Origin: Pseudomonas sp. FP2196
Lineage (GTDB): Bacteria > Pseudomonadota > Gammaproteobacteria > Pseudomonadales > Pseudomonadaceae
Reading direction: 5' to 3'
NCBI RefSeq assembly: GCF_030687715.1
Contig: NZ_CP117445.1
Location: 926,501-990,500, forward strand
Length of the DNA stretch: 64,000 nucleotides
This document shows, in pieces, positions 25,229-34,511 of the stretch (the stretch's first letter is position 1; each line of letters starts with the position of its first letter). The translations under genes and the position numbers were made by a program. The notes under the pieces were generated by a model. That model ran no database searches, was not told the origin of the DNA, and saw only the letters and a program-made list of their open reading frames with translations.

Positions 25229-26305
25229 TCAGTGCTCTTCGAGCTGAATGATCTCGTCGGTGATCTCATCGAGCTGACGGATCACCTGGTAGATATGCGC
25301 CACTTCCAGCAAGGTCGGGCGCGGGATGTGGCGGCCGATTCTGACCTTGTACAAGGTGCGCGCCAGCCACACACTTTGCACGATCGGAATCTTCGCCCGT
25401 TTGGCCCGCTCTATCAGCGCCAGGGCGTCTTCGTCTTCGCCCTTGCAGTGAATCAGCGGCAACGGCGTCTGGCCTGGCCGGTAGTACAAAGCCACCGCAA
25501 AGTGCGTCGGGTTGACCAGCAGCAGGTCGGCGTCTTCCAGCGGTTTGGCCGGCGTCGTCGGTTCTTCGTTAAGCAGTTCGTGGGCCAGTTGCCGGCGATG
25601 ACCCTTGACGTGCGGGTCGCCCTCGGATTCCTTGTATTCCTTCTTGATGTCCTCGTGGCTCATGCGCATTTTCTTGGCGTGGAAATACTTCTGCAGCGCG
25701 TAATCGACCAGCGCGAGCACCAGCAGCAAGCCCAGGGTGCTGCGCAGAATGCTGCGAAATAACGTGAGCAGGGCGTGCCAATAGGTGGTCAGGTCCGAAT
25801 CGGCCAGCAGGATCAACTTGCCCAGCACCGGTTTGATCGACACGTACAGCGTGACGCCGATGGCGATGGCCTTGAGGATGCTCAGCAGCAGCGTCGTCAG
25901 GTTCTGCCCGGAAAACATCTGCTTGAGGTGGCCGATCGGGTTGAGTTTGCCGAGGTCGATCTTCAAGGCCTTGGGCGCGAACAGAAAGCCAATCTGTATC
26001 CAGCTGCCGGCCAGGCGCATCAGTATGGCCACGCCGACACTCAGCACGATGAACGAGATCAACACCCAGGTGGCCTCCCCGATCAGTTCGGTCAAGGTGC
26101 TGAGGAACGGTTCGTTCATGCGCGTCAACGACAGGCTCAGCAGGTGTTCGAGCTTCTCCACGCTTTGATCGGCCATGCCCAGGCATACCTCGCTGACCAC
26201 CATCAACACCAGCAGTTTGCTCAGGTCCTGGCTCTGCCCGACCTGGCCTTTCTCCCGGGCATCGCGCAGTTTCTTGGGCGTGGCCTTTTCGGTTTTTTCG
26301 CTCAT
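25229..26305 (-). CDS. hrcU: Export apparatus switch protein HrcU (SctU)
   Basis: 358 residues: four membrane helices in the first 210, then the cytoplasmic autocleavage domain with NPTH at 265-268. Self-cleavage between Asn and Pro switches the apparatus from early to late substrates. The N-terminus SEKTEKATPKKLRDAREKGQ is the family hallmark. It overlaps hrcT by 4 bases. Confidence 0.96.
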   Translation of the reverse strand: MSEKTEKATPKKLRDAREKGQVGQSQDLSKLLVLMVVSEVCLGMADQSVEKLEHLLSLSLTRMNEPFLSTLTELIGEATWVLISFIVLSVGVAILMRLAGSWIQIGFLFAPKALKIDLGKLNPIGHLKQMFSGQNLTTLLLSILKAIAIGVTLYVSIKPVLGKLILLADSDLTTYWHALLTLFRSILRSTLGLLLVLALVDYALQKYFHAKKMRMSHEDIKKEYKESEGDPHVKGHRRQLAHELLNEEPTTPAKPLEDADLLLVNPTHFAVALYYRPGQTPLPLIHCKGEDEDALALIERAKRAKIPIVQSVWLARTLYKVRIGRHIPRPTLLEVAHIYQVIRQLDEITDEIIQLEEH

Positions 26306-27096
26306 GGCACCAGCACCAGATGCCCGAGCAGAAACTTCAGGTCGAGCAACTTTTGCAGTTGACCGTTACCCAGTTCCAGCAGCGTCGGCAGGTACACAAT
26401 CAGGAACGCCAGCCCGGCCATGCTCTTGGCCGGCATTGCCAGCACCGAGACATTCAGTTGCTGGGCGTACAACCCGACGATAGCGAACGCGGCTTCGATC
26501 AACAGCAGCAAACCAATGAACGGCGCGGCGTACAGCAATGCGTGTTGCAGGGTCAGGTTCAACTGGCCGAGGAAAATATCCAGCCCCTGGCCGTTCATCC
26601 CCGGCAGCCATACGGTAGGCGGCCAGACTTCATAGCTGTCCCAGATCACCTGAGTAATCAGCGATAGACCGCCGGACAGAATCACCAACATGATCAGCGC
26701 TTCCTGGAACAACTCGCCCAGTGGCGTGGCGTCCGGCCCCAGCGACGGGTTGATCTGGCCGCCACTCAAGGCGCCACGCTGGCTGTCGAGCAATGCCCCG
26801 ACCGTGGCGAACATCCAGAACGGTGCGTAGAGCAACAACCCCAGCAGCACCCCCAGCACCGACTCCTTGAGCAGCAGCCCGACGATGGTGTACCAGTTGT
26901 CGTTTTCCAGGGCCAGCACCCGGCCGATGCTAGGCGCAGGCACCAGCGAAATCGCGCAAGTTACGCCATAGCGCAGCGGCCCCTTGATGTGCTTGAAGCA
27001 GAACGCCGGGACCAGAATCAGGCACGGCAGGATCCGCGCGATGGCCAGGCCCATGCCGAGCATCAGCTCGAACAGGCTCTCGGCGTCGAACGGCAT
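26302..27096 (-). CDS. hrcT: Export apparatus membrane protein HrcT (SctT)
   Basis: 264-residue polytopic protein of the export gate (FliR/SctT family). ATG 27096 overlaps the hrcS stop by one base; the frame upstream to 27429 is only hrcS in another frame. Hydrophobic segments cover most of the length, with the conserved GGQINPSLGPDATPLGELF loop in the middle. It follows hrcS as in all Hrc1 clusters. Confidence 0.94.
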   Translation of the reverse strand: MPFDAESLFELMLGMGLAIARILPCLILVPAFCFKHIKGPLRYGVTCAISLVPAPSIGRVLALENDNWYTIVGLLLKESVLGVLLGLLLYAPFWMFATVGALLDSQRGALSGGQINPSLGPDATPLGELFQEALIMLVILSGGLSLITQVIWDSYEVWPPTVWLPGMNGQGLDIFLGQLNLTLQHALLYAAPFIGLLLLIEAAFAIVGLYAQQLNVSVLAMPAKSMAGLAFLIVYLPTLLELGNGQLQKLLDLKFLLGHLVLVP

Positions 27097-27362
27097 CAAT
27101 GGGCGCCGCCGGAACGGGCGATCAGATCGAATGACAGGTTGATGAACTGGATCAGCTCCACACCGATCCAGCGCCCAGTGGCGGCGAGGGTCAGACCGAC
27201 GGCGGCCAGTTTGATACCGAAGGGCAAGGTCTGATCCTGGATCTGCATCAGCGCTTGCACCAGTGACGTCAGTACGCCGACCAGCACTGCGACGCCGAGG
27301 GGCGGGGCGGTGAGGATTACCACCAGAAACATGCCTTGCTTGAACAGTGCCAACGCTTCCAC
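27096..27362 (-). CDS. hrcS: Export apparatus membrane protein HrcS (SctS)
   Basis: Two-helix FliQ/SctS protein of the export gate. GTG 27362 is preferred: it yields 88 residues beginning MEALALFKQGM as in P. syringae, with GAGG six bases upstream. GTG 27374, which overlaps the hrcR stop, would add four residues. The loop MQIQDQTLPFGIKL and the following helix are highly conserved in the family. Confidence 0.93.
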   Translation of the reverse strand: MEALALFKQGMFLVVILTAPPLGVAVLVGVLTSLVQALMQIQDQTLPFGIKLAAVGLTLAATGRWIGVELIQFINLSFDLIARSGGAH

Positions 27363-27370
27363 GGTGGGCC

Positions 27371-28024
27371 TCACATATAGGAATAAAACAGGCTATCGAG
27401 CAGCCGCGACCAACCCTGCACCAGCACAAACAGCAACAGCTTGAGCGGCAGCGAGATGGTCATGGGCGAGACCATCTGCATGCCCAGCGCCAGCAGCAGA
27501 TTGGAGACGATCAGGTCGATGACGATGAACGGGATGTAGATCAGAAAACCGATCTGAAACCCGGCCTGCAACTCCGACAGCACGAACGCCGGGATCGCCA
27601 GCAGCAGGTCGTTGCTGCTGGCTTTTTCGGCCATCTCCGCCGGCCACATGCGGTGAGTGTTTTCCAGCAAGTGCGCTTGCACGTCGGGGTCGGTGTTGCG
27701 GCTCATGAAGCGCTGGATCGGCTCCATCACCGTGTTGGCGCTGACCTGGAGTTTTTCCGTGGTGCCCATTTCCAGCGGGTTGTCGTGAACCCGTTGCTGA
27801 ATCTCGTTCGCCACCGGGGCCATGACGAACATCGTCGCGGCGAGCGCAATGCCGTACATCGCCATGTTCGGTGGAACTTGCTGCACGCCGATGGCGTTGC
27901 GGGTGATCAACAGCACCATGGAAATTTTCAGGAACGCCGTGCAGACGATCAAAAACAGCGGGACCAATGACAACGCGCCGAGCAGCAGCGCGAGCATGAT
28001 CGGGTTCATGCCCTCCATAATCAT
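27371..28024 (-). CDS. hrcR: Export apparatus membrane protein HrcR (SctR)
   Basis: 217 residues (FliP/SctR). Start ATG 28024 overlaps the hrcQb stop (ATGA). Family landmarks are [20 protein letters not shown] near residue 30, the periplasmic domain 80-150, and the C-terminal helices with [20 protein letters not shown]. No cleavable signal is evident, as in other HrcR proteins. Confidence 0.95.
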   Translation of the reverse strand: MIMEGMNPIMLALLLGALSLVPLFLIVCTAFLKISMVLLITRNAIGVQQVPPNMAMYGIALAATMFVMAPVANEIQQRVHDNPLEMGTTEKLQVSANTVMEPIQRFMSRNTDPDVQAHLLENTHRMWPAEMAEKASSNDLLLAIPAFVLSELQAGFQIGFLIYIPFIVIDLIVSNLLLALGMQMVSPMTISLPLKLLLFVLVQGWSRLLDSLFYSYM

Positions 28025-28386
28025 CGGTCGAATACCACGCGCGTGATTTGCAGACCGAGGCGGCCGTCCACGTCCACCAGTTCGCCGTGCGCCACGACCC
28101 GTTCGCCATGGCACAGGGTCGCTTCGCCGAGCGCCACGCCAGCGACCTCCAATACCGAACCTGGCGCCAGGTGTTGCAAGTCTTCCAGACTCAGGCTGAC
28201 GCCACCACTGCGCACCGTCAGGTCCAGGCTCAGACCGGCCAGGGGCGAGGAGGGCAGGACGGGATCTTCCGTCAGCGATTCGACTGGCGCCTCATCGTCA
28301 GCAGCCTCGGGCGCTTCGGTTTCTGCTTCGGCAACGTCGCCATCGATCTCCGGCAGCACGTCTTCGTACAGCACGTCATTGTCCAT
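28021..28386 (-). CDS. hrcQb: Cytoplasmic ring protein HrcQb (SctQ C-part)
   Basis: 121 residues. An acidic Ala/Glu/Pro-rich N-terminal 45 residues precede a SpoA/FliN domain ([20 protein letters not shown] ending in ITRVVFDR). P. syringae-type systems split SctQ into HrcQa and HrcQb, which assemble as the C-ring or sorting platform; the same split is kept here. Overlaps hrcQa by 11 bases. Confidence 0.92.
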   Translation of the reverse strand: MDNDVLYEDVLPEIDGDVAEAETEAPEAADDEAPVESLTEDPVLPSSPLAGLSLDLTVRSGGVSLSLEDLQHLAPGSVLEVAGVALGEATLCHGERVVAHGELVDVDGRLGLQITRVVFDR

Positions 28387-29092
28387 CGTGAAGGTCCTCT
28401 TCGCGGATCAGCCGTAGCTGCAAATGCTCGTTCGACGCCTGGGGCTCGACGCTCCAGTAACGTTGGCCCAGGCGCAGTTGGCCGTTACCTTCACTGTCGA
28501 AAAGCGTCTCGCTGGGCAGCAGCACATCGCCGACCCGTAACGAGCGCAATTGGTTAATCGTCAGGGCCAGGTGACCGAGCACCACCGGGTAGCGTAGCGA
28601 CCAGTCTCCCGGCAACGGTTGTTCGATGGCTTGCCAGCGGGCGGCGTCCAGGATCCGCAGCAGGGTGTCGGCGGCGCAGCTCAGTACGCCGTGGACGGTT
28701 TCGCCGGCCAGTTGCACGCTGAGGCGGCAATCGAGGCGATCGGGCAGCGGTTCATCGACCCCCTCAAGCGGTTCCAGCGGCGCGAACACCCCGGCCAGCA
28801 CCGGGCTCAGTTGCTGATTCACGTATTGCCAGTACCAAGCTTGCAGCGGCCCGGCGCACACCACCGGCGCAGCACCGAACAGGCTCAGCATCGCATCGGC
28901 ATTGCTCAGGCGTAACAGGCCACGGGCGCTGCCAAATGCCATGGTTTCAGCGCTTTGGGGGGACAGCATCGGGCTCAGGGTCAGTTGGCCGTTATCGCCA
29001 GCGCTGGAGAACGCCAGCCTGCGACCACGCCCGAGCAGACGACTGGCGTTGGCGACCGAGGGCGACACCTGACGCAGTTTCAACGGTTTCAT
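28376..29092 (-). CDS. hrcQa: Cytoplasmic ring protein HrcQa (SctQ N-part)
   Basis: 238 residues, the N-terminal half of a split SctQ protein. Its last third (YPVVLGHLALTINQLRSLRV onward) is a SpoA-like domain and the earlier part is the variable domain. It sits between hrpP and hrcQb with overlaps at both ends, so stoichiometry is probably set by translational coupling. Confidence 0.88.
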   Translation of the reverse strand: MKPLKLRQVSPSVANASRLLGRGRRLAFSSAGDNGQLTLSPMLSPQSAETMAFGSARGLLRLSNADAMLSLFGAAPVVCAGPLQAWYWQYVNQQLSPVLAGVFAPLEPLEGVDEPLPDRLDCRLSVQLAGETVHGVLSCAADTLLRILDAARWQAIEQPLPGDWSLRYPVVLGHLALTINQLRSLRVGDVLLPSETLFDSEGNGQLRLGQRYWSVEPQASNEHLQLRLIREEDLHDGQ

Positions 29093-29655
29093 GCGCCACC
29101 CATCGACAGCTCGACATCGTGTCCCAGCGCCTTGGAGAATGCCTCTTCGCAGGCTTGATGGCGGGCGCTCAAGCGCTCCAGCACGTCGCTGCGTTCGAAG
29201 CCCAGCTCAATCGCCCAGAGGCGGTCGCGCTTGTTCGCCCGGACCTGCACCTTGCCCAGGTTGGGCATCAACAGCGTGGCGCTGAAGGGCTGGTTGCCGT
29301 GGGCCGGCAGTTGCAGCGCCAGTTCGTCGATCAACTGCGTCGGCACGCCGTCTGCCGGGGCGAACATGTTGAAGTGGCTGCCACTACCGGTGCCGGACTG
29401 GTCGCCCTTGCCGCCGCCCGAGGGCAGCAGCAGTTGTTCGAAGTACAACCCGTCGGCGTCCAGGTGGCGACTGCTGTCGCGGCCCTGATTCACCCGGTTG
29501 TCGGCGAAACGATTGCGCTCCGGCTCGTTGCGCCGAGGCGCCGGGTTGCTGGCGGGCGAATGCTCGTTCTGAGGCTGGATCGCCGCTGGCGCCGCTTTCT
29601 GTGGCGGGCGCGCAGGCGGGTGATGGATCGGTGCGTTCAACGGCTCACTCCTCAT
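29089..29655 (-). CDS. hrpP: Substrate-specificity protein HrpP (SctP)
   Basis: 188 residues. The first 65 are Pro, Asn and Arg rich and disordered, as in secreted ruler-type proteins. The rest has the T3S4-like fold (NLGKVQVRANKRDRLWAIEL, then a helix with RLSARHQACEEAFSKALG). P. syringae HrpP is itself translocated and controls the switch from pilus to effector export. Overlaps hrpO by 11 and hrcQa by 4 bases. Confidence 0.82.
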   Translation of the reverse strand: MRSEPLNAPIHHPPARPPQKAAPAAIQPQNEHSPASNPAPRRNEPERNRFADNRVNQGRDSSRHLDADGLYFEQLLLPSGGGKGDQSGTGSGSHFNMFAPADGVPTQLIDELALQLPAHGNQPFSATLLMPNLGKVQVRANKRDRLWAIELGFERSDVLERLSARHQACEEAFSKALGHDVELSMGGA

Positions 29656-30088
29656 TCAGGTTCTCGCTCAGGCAGGCGAGTTTTTCCACGGCCCGTTGCC
29701 GGGCCTTGGCCTCCAGCCGCGCTTGCTCGATGCGTTGTTGTTGCAGTTCGATGCCGTGGCGCAATTGGTTGGCGCTCTGGCGGATGTAGGCGAGTCGGTC
29801 GAGCATGCGGCGCTCCTTGTCATGCCAGCGATCGACGTCGCCCAGCTCCATGGTTTTTTCCAGGTGCGCGGCGGACAACTGCTGGCGCCGGACCTTCTGG
29901 TTGTCCCGCTCCTGAACCCAGGCATGCTCGGTCAGGCGCAACTGCTCGTGCATCGACGTCAACGCGTCCTGCAACTGGCGTTGGGCGCGTTCGGCGCGAG
30001 CCTGACGATGCTGGCGCAAGGGCGTCAGCACGCCGATCACTTGCTCCATGGCCACTCGGTTCGGGTCGGCTTCGAGCTCGTCGTCCAT
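29645..30088 (-). CDS. hrpO: T3SS stalk protein HrpO (SctO)
   Basis: 147-residue all-helical coiled-coil protein, rich in Gln, Arg, Glu and Leu, of the FliJ/YscO type that sits in the ATPase ring as a central stalk. ATG 30088 has GGAG five bases upstream; GTG 30094, overlapping the hrcN stop, is possible. Position directly after hrcN is diagnostic. Confidence 0.85.
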   Translation of the reverse strand: MDDELEADPNRVAMEQVIGVLTPLRQHRQARAERAQRQLQDALTSMHEQLRLTEHAWVQERDNQKVRRQQLSAAHLEKTMELGDVDRWHDKERRMLDRLAYIRQSANQLRHGIELQQQRIEQARLEAKARQRAVEKLACLSENLNEE

Positions 30089-30090
30089 GC

Positions 30091-31440
30091 TCACTCCGGC
30101 AACTGCGAGGTGAGTTGCGTAAGCAGTTCAAGGGTGGTTTCCAGCGGCACCGGTTCGCGCAGGTCCTGGCGCAGGAAGGCGTTGATGGCGTCGTTAAGTT
30201 GCACCGCGCAATCGGTGACGGGGTCGGACCCCGGCTGGTATTCGCCCAGGCGCAGCAGCATCTCCACTTGTCGATAGGCCGCCATCAAGCGGCGCAGGCG
30301 ATTGTTGGCTTGCTGGTGTTCGCGGCCCGTGACGTTGCTGAGGATCCGGCTGATGCTGGCGGGCACGTCGATGGCCGGGTAATGCCCGCGCTCGGCGAGT
30401 TTGCGCGAGAGCACGATGTGGCCGTCGAGCAGCGAGCGCACCTCATCGGCTACCGGATCGTTCATGGAATCCTGCTCGATCAGCACCGTGTAAATCGCCG
30501 TGATCGAGCCGTTTTCGCTCATGCCGGCGCGCTCCACCAGTTGCGGCAACAGGGTATATACCGACGGCGGCAAACCGCCGCGGCCCAACGGCTCACCGGC
30601 GGCGATGCCGATTTCGCGCTGGGCCCGGGCGAACCGGGTCAGGGAGTCGATCAGCAGCAAGACTTTCATGCCGCGCTTGCGAAACGCTTCGGCGATGGCT
30701 GTGGCGGTGAACGCCGCGCGGGCGCGTTCCATGCTGGAGCGGTCGGACGTGGCGCAGATCAGCACCGAACGCTGACGCAGGGTGTCGTCCAGTTCATGGT
30801 CGAGAAATTCACGCAACTCGCGACCCCGTTCACCGATCAAGCCGAAGACGATCACATCGCAATCCATGTTGCGCGCCATTTCCGCCAGCAGCGTGGTCTT
30901 GCCGCAACCGGCCCCGGCGAACAGCCCGACCCGTTGGCCCTCCCCCAGCAGGATCGCGCTGTCGATGGCGCGGATGCCGGTGGGCAGCGCTGAACTGATC
31001 CGTGGCTTTTGCATTGGCGGCAAGGCGTCGGCGATCACCGGGGTGGTGGTGCGGCGGTCATGCAGACCGGCAAACGCACCGTCGCCATCCCCCAGCAGCG
31101 GTCGGCCGAAACCGTCGAGCACGCGGCCGAGCAAACTGTCATCGACGCCAATGCGATGGGCCATGCCCAACGGGCGAATGCGCGCGCCAACCTGGATGCC
31201 GTCCGGGGTGCCCAAGGCGCTCAGCAAGGTGCATTGCGTGGTGAAACCGACGATCTCGGCGAGCATGGCGCTGCCATCGGCCTTGCTCACTTCGCACAAG
31301 TCTCCGATCTTCGCCGCTGGCACCTGGCACTCCAGCAGAATGCCGCTGACCGCCGAGACACGGCCGCTGATGCGCACCGCCGAGGCCTTCGACAGTCGTT
31401 CGGTCTGTTCGCGGGTCCATTGCGCCAGGGCCGCGTTCAC
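30091..31440 (-). CDS. hrcN: Type III secretion ATPase HrcN (SctN)
   Basis: 449-residue hexameric ATPase that strips chaperones and unfolds effectors. Walker A is GAGCGKTT (about 176-183), Walker B LLLIDSLTRFARAQREI, and the SctN signature PPSVYTLLPQLVERAG is present. GTG start in a GTGA overlap with hrpQ. The N-terminal barrel and C-terminal helical domains are full length. Confidence 0.96.
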   Translation of the reverse strand: MNAALAQWTREQTERLSKASAVRISGRVSAVSGILLECQVPAAKIGDLCEVSKADGSAMLAEIVGFTTQCTLLSALGTPDGIQVGARIRPLGMAHRIGVDDSLLGRVLDGFGRPLLGDGDGAFAGLHDRRTTTPVIADALPPMQKPRISSALPTGIRAIDSAILLGEGQRVGLFAGAGCGKTTLLAEMARNMDCDVIVFGLIGERGRELREFLDHELDDTLRQRSVLICATSDRSSMERARAAFTATAIAEAFRKRGMKVLLLIDSLTRFARAQREIGIAAGEPLGRGGLPPSVYTLLPQLVERAGMSENGSITAIYTVLIEQDSMNDPVADEVRSLLDGHIVLSRKLAERGHYPAIDVPASISRILSNVTGREHQQANNRLRRLMAAYRQVEMLLRLGEYQPGSDPVTDCAVQLNDAINAFLRQDLREPVPLETTLELLTQLTSQLPE

Positions 31441-32393
31441 CAGCGCACCTCGACATGCCGGTCGCCGTCGAACTCGATGCGCTGATCGTCGATCCGGCTC
31501 AGGCGCAGGCCTTCGAGGGTATCGCCGATGTACAGCCGCTGGCCCTCGCTGGTGACCAGATGGGCGTTGGTGCCACCGATGATCTGCACGATCACGAAGG
31601 GCAGGCCGGCCCCTGCCGTGGCAACCTGGTCGAGCAACGGCACCGGCAATTCGTAACGCTCGTTGAAGTGTTGCAGCATCCGTTGGTAGACCAGCAATGC
31701 GTCATCCTTCAGGCTACCGGTCAGGGCCAGTCCTTCGTCGCTGTCTTCGATGTTGACGTCGGTCAACAGACGGTCGCTGAGCAACAGGTTGAGTTGACGA
31801 CGCACCGCTTCGCGAGTCGCCAGTTTGACTTTCGCCGCTGGCGCATCAAGGGGTTTCGGTTTGCCCGTGGACACCGGCGCGACGACGGCGGCCTCGGGGG
31901 CTTTGATGGCCTCGACTGGATGGCTTGAACCACCGCGACTGAAGCCCCAGGCACTGCCCATGATGCCGATCAACACGCCGACGATGACGGCACCGGTGCG
32001 GTCGAATCGCGTCGAGCGTGAGGTCACTTTTTTCAGCGGCGGTGATTGCCCGGGTGTGTCTTCGACGTTTTGTGTTTGTGCCGCCACCGGCACCAGCGGC
32101 CACGCCTGCTCGGCGGCCGACAGGCACAGCCAGACATTGCCCAGGGCGAACGTCTGGTTTGGCGCCAGTTCGGTCACCGTGCGGGCGTGGCCTTCTTCGT
32201 CGTTAATCAGGCTGTCTTCGGCGTTCAACTGCCAGCCGTCCTCGGTTCGGGTCAACCGACAATGCAGGGTGGCGACACCGGGGTCATACAGCACCAGATC
32301 GTGCCCGGCGTCGGCGCCGATCAGCCACTGTTCACCAACCAACGGCAATGCGGCGCCCTGGTGCAGGCCACTCAACACCCGCAATTCAAACAT
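31437..32393 (-). CDS. hrpQ: Inner-membrane ring protein HrpQ (SctD)
   Basis: 318 residues. A cytoplasmic FHA-like domain (2-95) is followed by a linker, one membrane helix near 135-152 and a periplasmic ring-building domain with BON-like repeats: the SctD architecture. ATG 32393 is used; GTG 32396 just before it fits the GGAG site equally well. Lies between hrcV and hrcN as in P. syringae. Confidence 0.88.
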   Translation of the reverse strand: MFELRVLSGLHQGAALPLVGEQWLIGADAGHDLVLYDPGVATLHCRLTRTEDGWQLNAEDSLINDEEGHARTVTELAPNQTFALGNVWLCLSAAEQAWPLVPVAAQTQNVEDTPGQSPPLKKVTSRSTRFDRTGAVIVGVLIGIMGSAWGFSRGGSSHPVEAIKAPEAAVVAPVSTGKPKPLDAPAAKVKLATREAVRRQLNLLLSDRLLTDVNIEDSDEGLALTGSLKDDALLVYQRMLQHFNERYELPVPLLDQVATAGAGLPFVIVQIIGGTNAHLVTSEGQRLYIGDTLEGLRLSRIDDQRIEFDGDRHVEVRW

Positions 32394-32411
32394 CACGACA
32401 GTCTCCGGGCA

Positions 32412-34511
32412 TCAGGCCGCATAGTCGTCCTCCAGCGCTTGTTGGTCTTCTTCCAGATCGAAACGGCCCATCACTTTCACTTCGGCGACGTTGCTGATCT
32501 CGGCGAACGACAGCACCGGAACATGGTGGAATTCGTCCTGCAGCAAGGTGCGCAACGGGCTGCGCAAGTCCTGTGCGACCAGCAGCACGGCACGTTCGGC
32601 CGCGCGTAGGGGGAAGGCAATGCGCAGCTGCTGCACCAGTTGCTGGCTCGAGCCGTTGCTCAGGGCAAAGAAAGTTTCGGTCTGGGTCTGGCGCAGGCTG
32701 TCGCGCAGGATGCCTTCGCTTTCCGGGGTCAGCAGCCACACCAGCAAACCGTTGGCGCCGCAGTACTGGTTGTAGATCAGCGATTTGAGGGCGATGCGCA
32801 CGTAGTCGGTGAGGGCGGTGATGTCGCGTTCGTGCTGACCGTGTTCGATCAGGGTTTCGGCGATCACCCGGATTGCCCGCAGCGGCACGCATTCAGACGC
32901 CAACCGCTGCAACACCGAGGAGAAACGCGCCAGAGGCAGCACCCGTTGCATCTCTTGGGCGAGTTCCGGTTGTTCGGATTCGAGCCAGCCGAGGATCGCC
33001 TTGGTTTCCTGCAACCCGATGAACTGCGGCCCGCACGCCTGCAAGGCGCGCTCCATGCGCTCGACAATCAGGGTGCCGGGGCTGATGGTTTCCACCGCGC
33101 TGCCCTGCAACTGCGCGGCATCGGCAGGCAACCATAGCCATTGGCTTTCCTGGCGATCGAGACTGCCGGCAACGGCCTGTTCCAATTGGCCGGCCTCCAG
33201 TGCACCGACGTCGATGGCGACGTGGGTCTGGTTGAACGTGGCCTTCAGCATCGGCACTTCATAGACCGAGAAACGGAATTCATCCGGCGCCAGGTGCTCG
33301 GCGGTCTCGATGATGAACGAGGGCAGGGTCAGGCCGTAATGCACCACCAGGCGGTTGCGCCGTTGACGGATTTCGCTGACCAGCGCTTCGATCTGCGCCA
33401 TGTCCTGGCGGGGGTGGAATTGCAGCAAAAACTGCCGGCTCGGGGTGAAGGTGCGCAAGTCTTCGTTGCCGTTGTCCTCCGGCGCCACGGCGACCGGTTG
33501 GTCCTGCGCGGATTTGGGTTTGGCCCGCTGCATTTGCAGCACGCCGCCGAGGCTGCAGATGATCGCGATCACGATGAAGACGGCCGTCGGCATCCCCGGC
33601 ATCGCGGCAAACCCCAGCATCGCCACCGAGGCAATGATCCAGGCCTTGGGCTGGCTGGTGATTTGCTCGGCGATCTCGCGACCGATGTTGGCTTCCACCC
33701 CCGGATTGTCGTTGGACACCCGGGTGATAATCATCCCCGAAGTGACAGAAATCAGCAGCGCCGGAATCTGCGCAATCAGGCCATCGCCGATGGTCAGCAC
33801 GGTGTACAACTGCACCGCGTCGCCAGCGGTCATGCCGTGCTGGATCACGCCAATGGAGATCCCGCCGATCATGTTGATCGCGACGATGATCAGGCTGGCA
33901 ATGGCATCGCCGTTGACGAATTTCATCGCCCCGTCCATGGCGCCGAACAACTGGCTTTCCTTACCCAGTTCCGCGCGGCGGCGGCGGGCTTCGTGGACGC
34001 TGATCAGGTTGGCGCGCAAGTCGCTGTCGATGGACATCTGCTTGCCGGGCATGGCGTCAAGGGTGAACCGCGCGCCGACTTCCGCCACCCGTTCCGAGCC
34101 CTTGGTGATCACCAGGAAGTTGACCACAGTGAGGATCATGAAAATCACCATGCCCACCGCCAGGTTGCCACCGACCACGAACTGCCCGAAGGCCTCGACG
34201 ATGTGCCCGGCGTCCTGGTCCAGCAGGATCAGGCGGGTGGTGGAAATCGACAGCGCCAGGCGAAACATCGTGGTAATCAGCAACACCGAGGGAAAGGTCG
34301 AGAACGCCAGCGGGCGCGGCAGTTGCATGGCCAGCATGATCAGCAGGCAAGAAATACAGATGTTGATGGCAATCAGGATGTCCACCAGCCAGGTCGGCAG
34401 CGGGGTAATCATCATGAACACGATGGCGAGCACGACAAACGCGCCGACGATCTCCGAGCGGCGCATCGCCGCCAGGGCGACCTGGTTGAGCGCATTAATA
34501 ATCCATTGCAT
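32412..34511 (-). CDS. hrcV: Export gate protein HrcV (SctV)
   Basis: 699-residue export gate (FlhA/SctV family). About eight membrane helices lie in the first 330 residues, with the FHIPEP-type signature MDGAMKFVNGDAIA, then a large cytoplasmic nonameric domain that binds chaperone-effector pairs. Start MQWIINALNQ overlaps the hrpJ stop by one base; the frame to 34616 is inside hrpJ. Confidence 0.96.
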   Translation of the reverse strand: MQWIINALNQVALAAMRRSEIVGAFVVLAIVFMMITPLPTWLVDILIAINICISCLLIMLAMQLPRPLAFSTFPSVLLITTMFRLALSISTTRLILLDQDAGHIVEAFGQFVVGGNLAVGMVIFMILTVVNFLVITKGSERVAEVGARFTLDAMPGKQMSIDSDLRANLISVHEARRRRAELGKESQLFGAMDGAMKFVNGDAIASLIIVAINMIGGISIGVIQHGMTAGDAVQLYTVLTIGDGLIAQIPALLISVTSGMIITRVSNDNPGVEANIGREIAEQITSQPKAWIIASVAMLGFAAMPGMPTAVFIVIAIICSLGGVLQMQRAKPKSAQDQPVAVAPEDNGNEDLRTFTPSRQFLLQFHPRQDMAQIEALVSEIRQRRNRLVVHYGLTLPSFIIETAEHLAPDEFRFSVYEVPMLKATFNQTHVAIDVGALEAGQLEQAVAGSLDRQESQWLWLPADAAQLQGSAVETISPGTLIVERMERALQACGPQFIGLQETKAILGWLESEQPELAQEMQRVLPLARFSSVLQRLASECVPLRAIRVIAETLIEHGQHERDITALTDYVRIALKSLIYNQYCGANGLLVWLLTPESEGILRDSLRQTQTETFFALSNGSSQQLVQQLRIAFPLRAAERAVLLVAQDLRSPLRTLLQDEFHHVPVLSFAEISNVAEVKVMGRFDLEEDQQALEDDYAA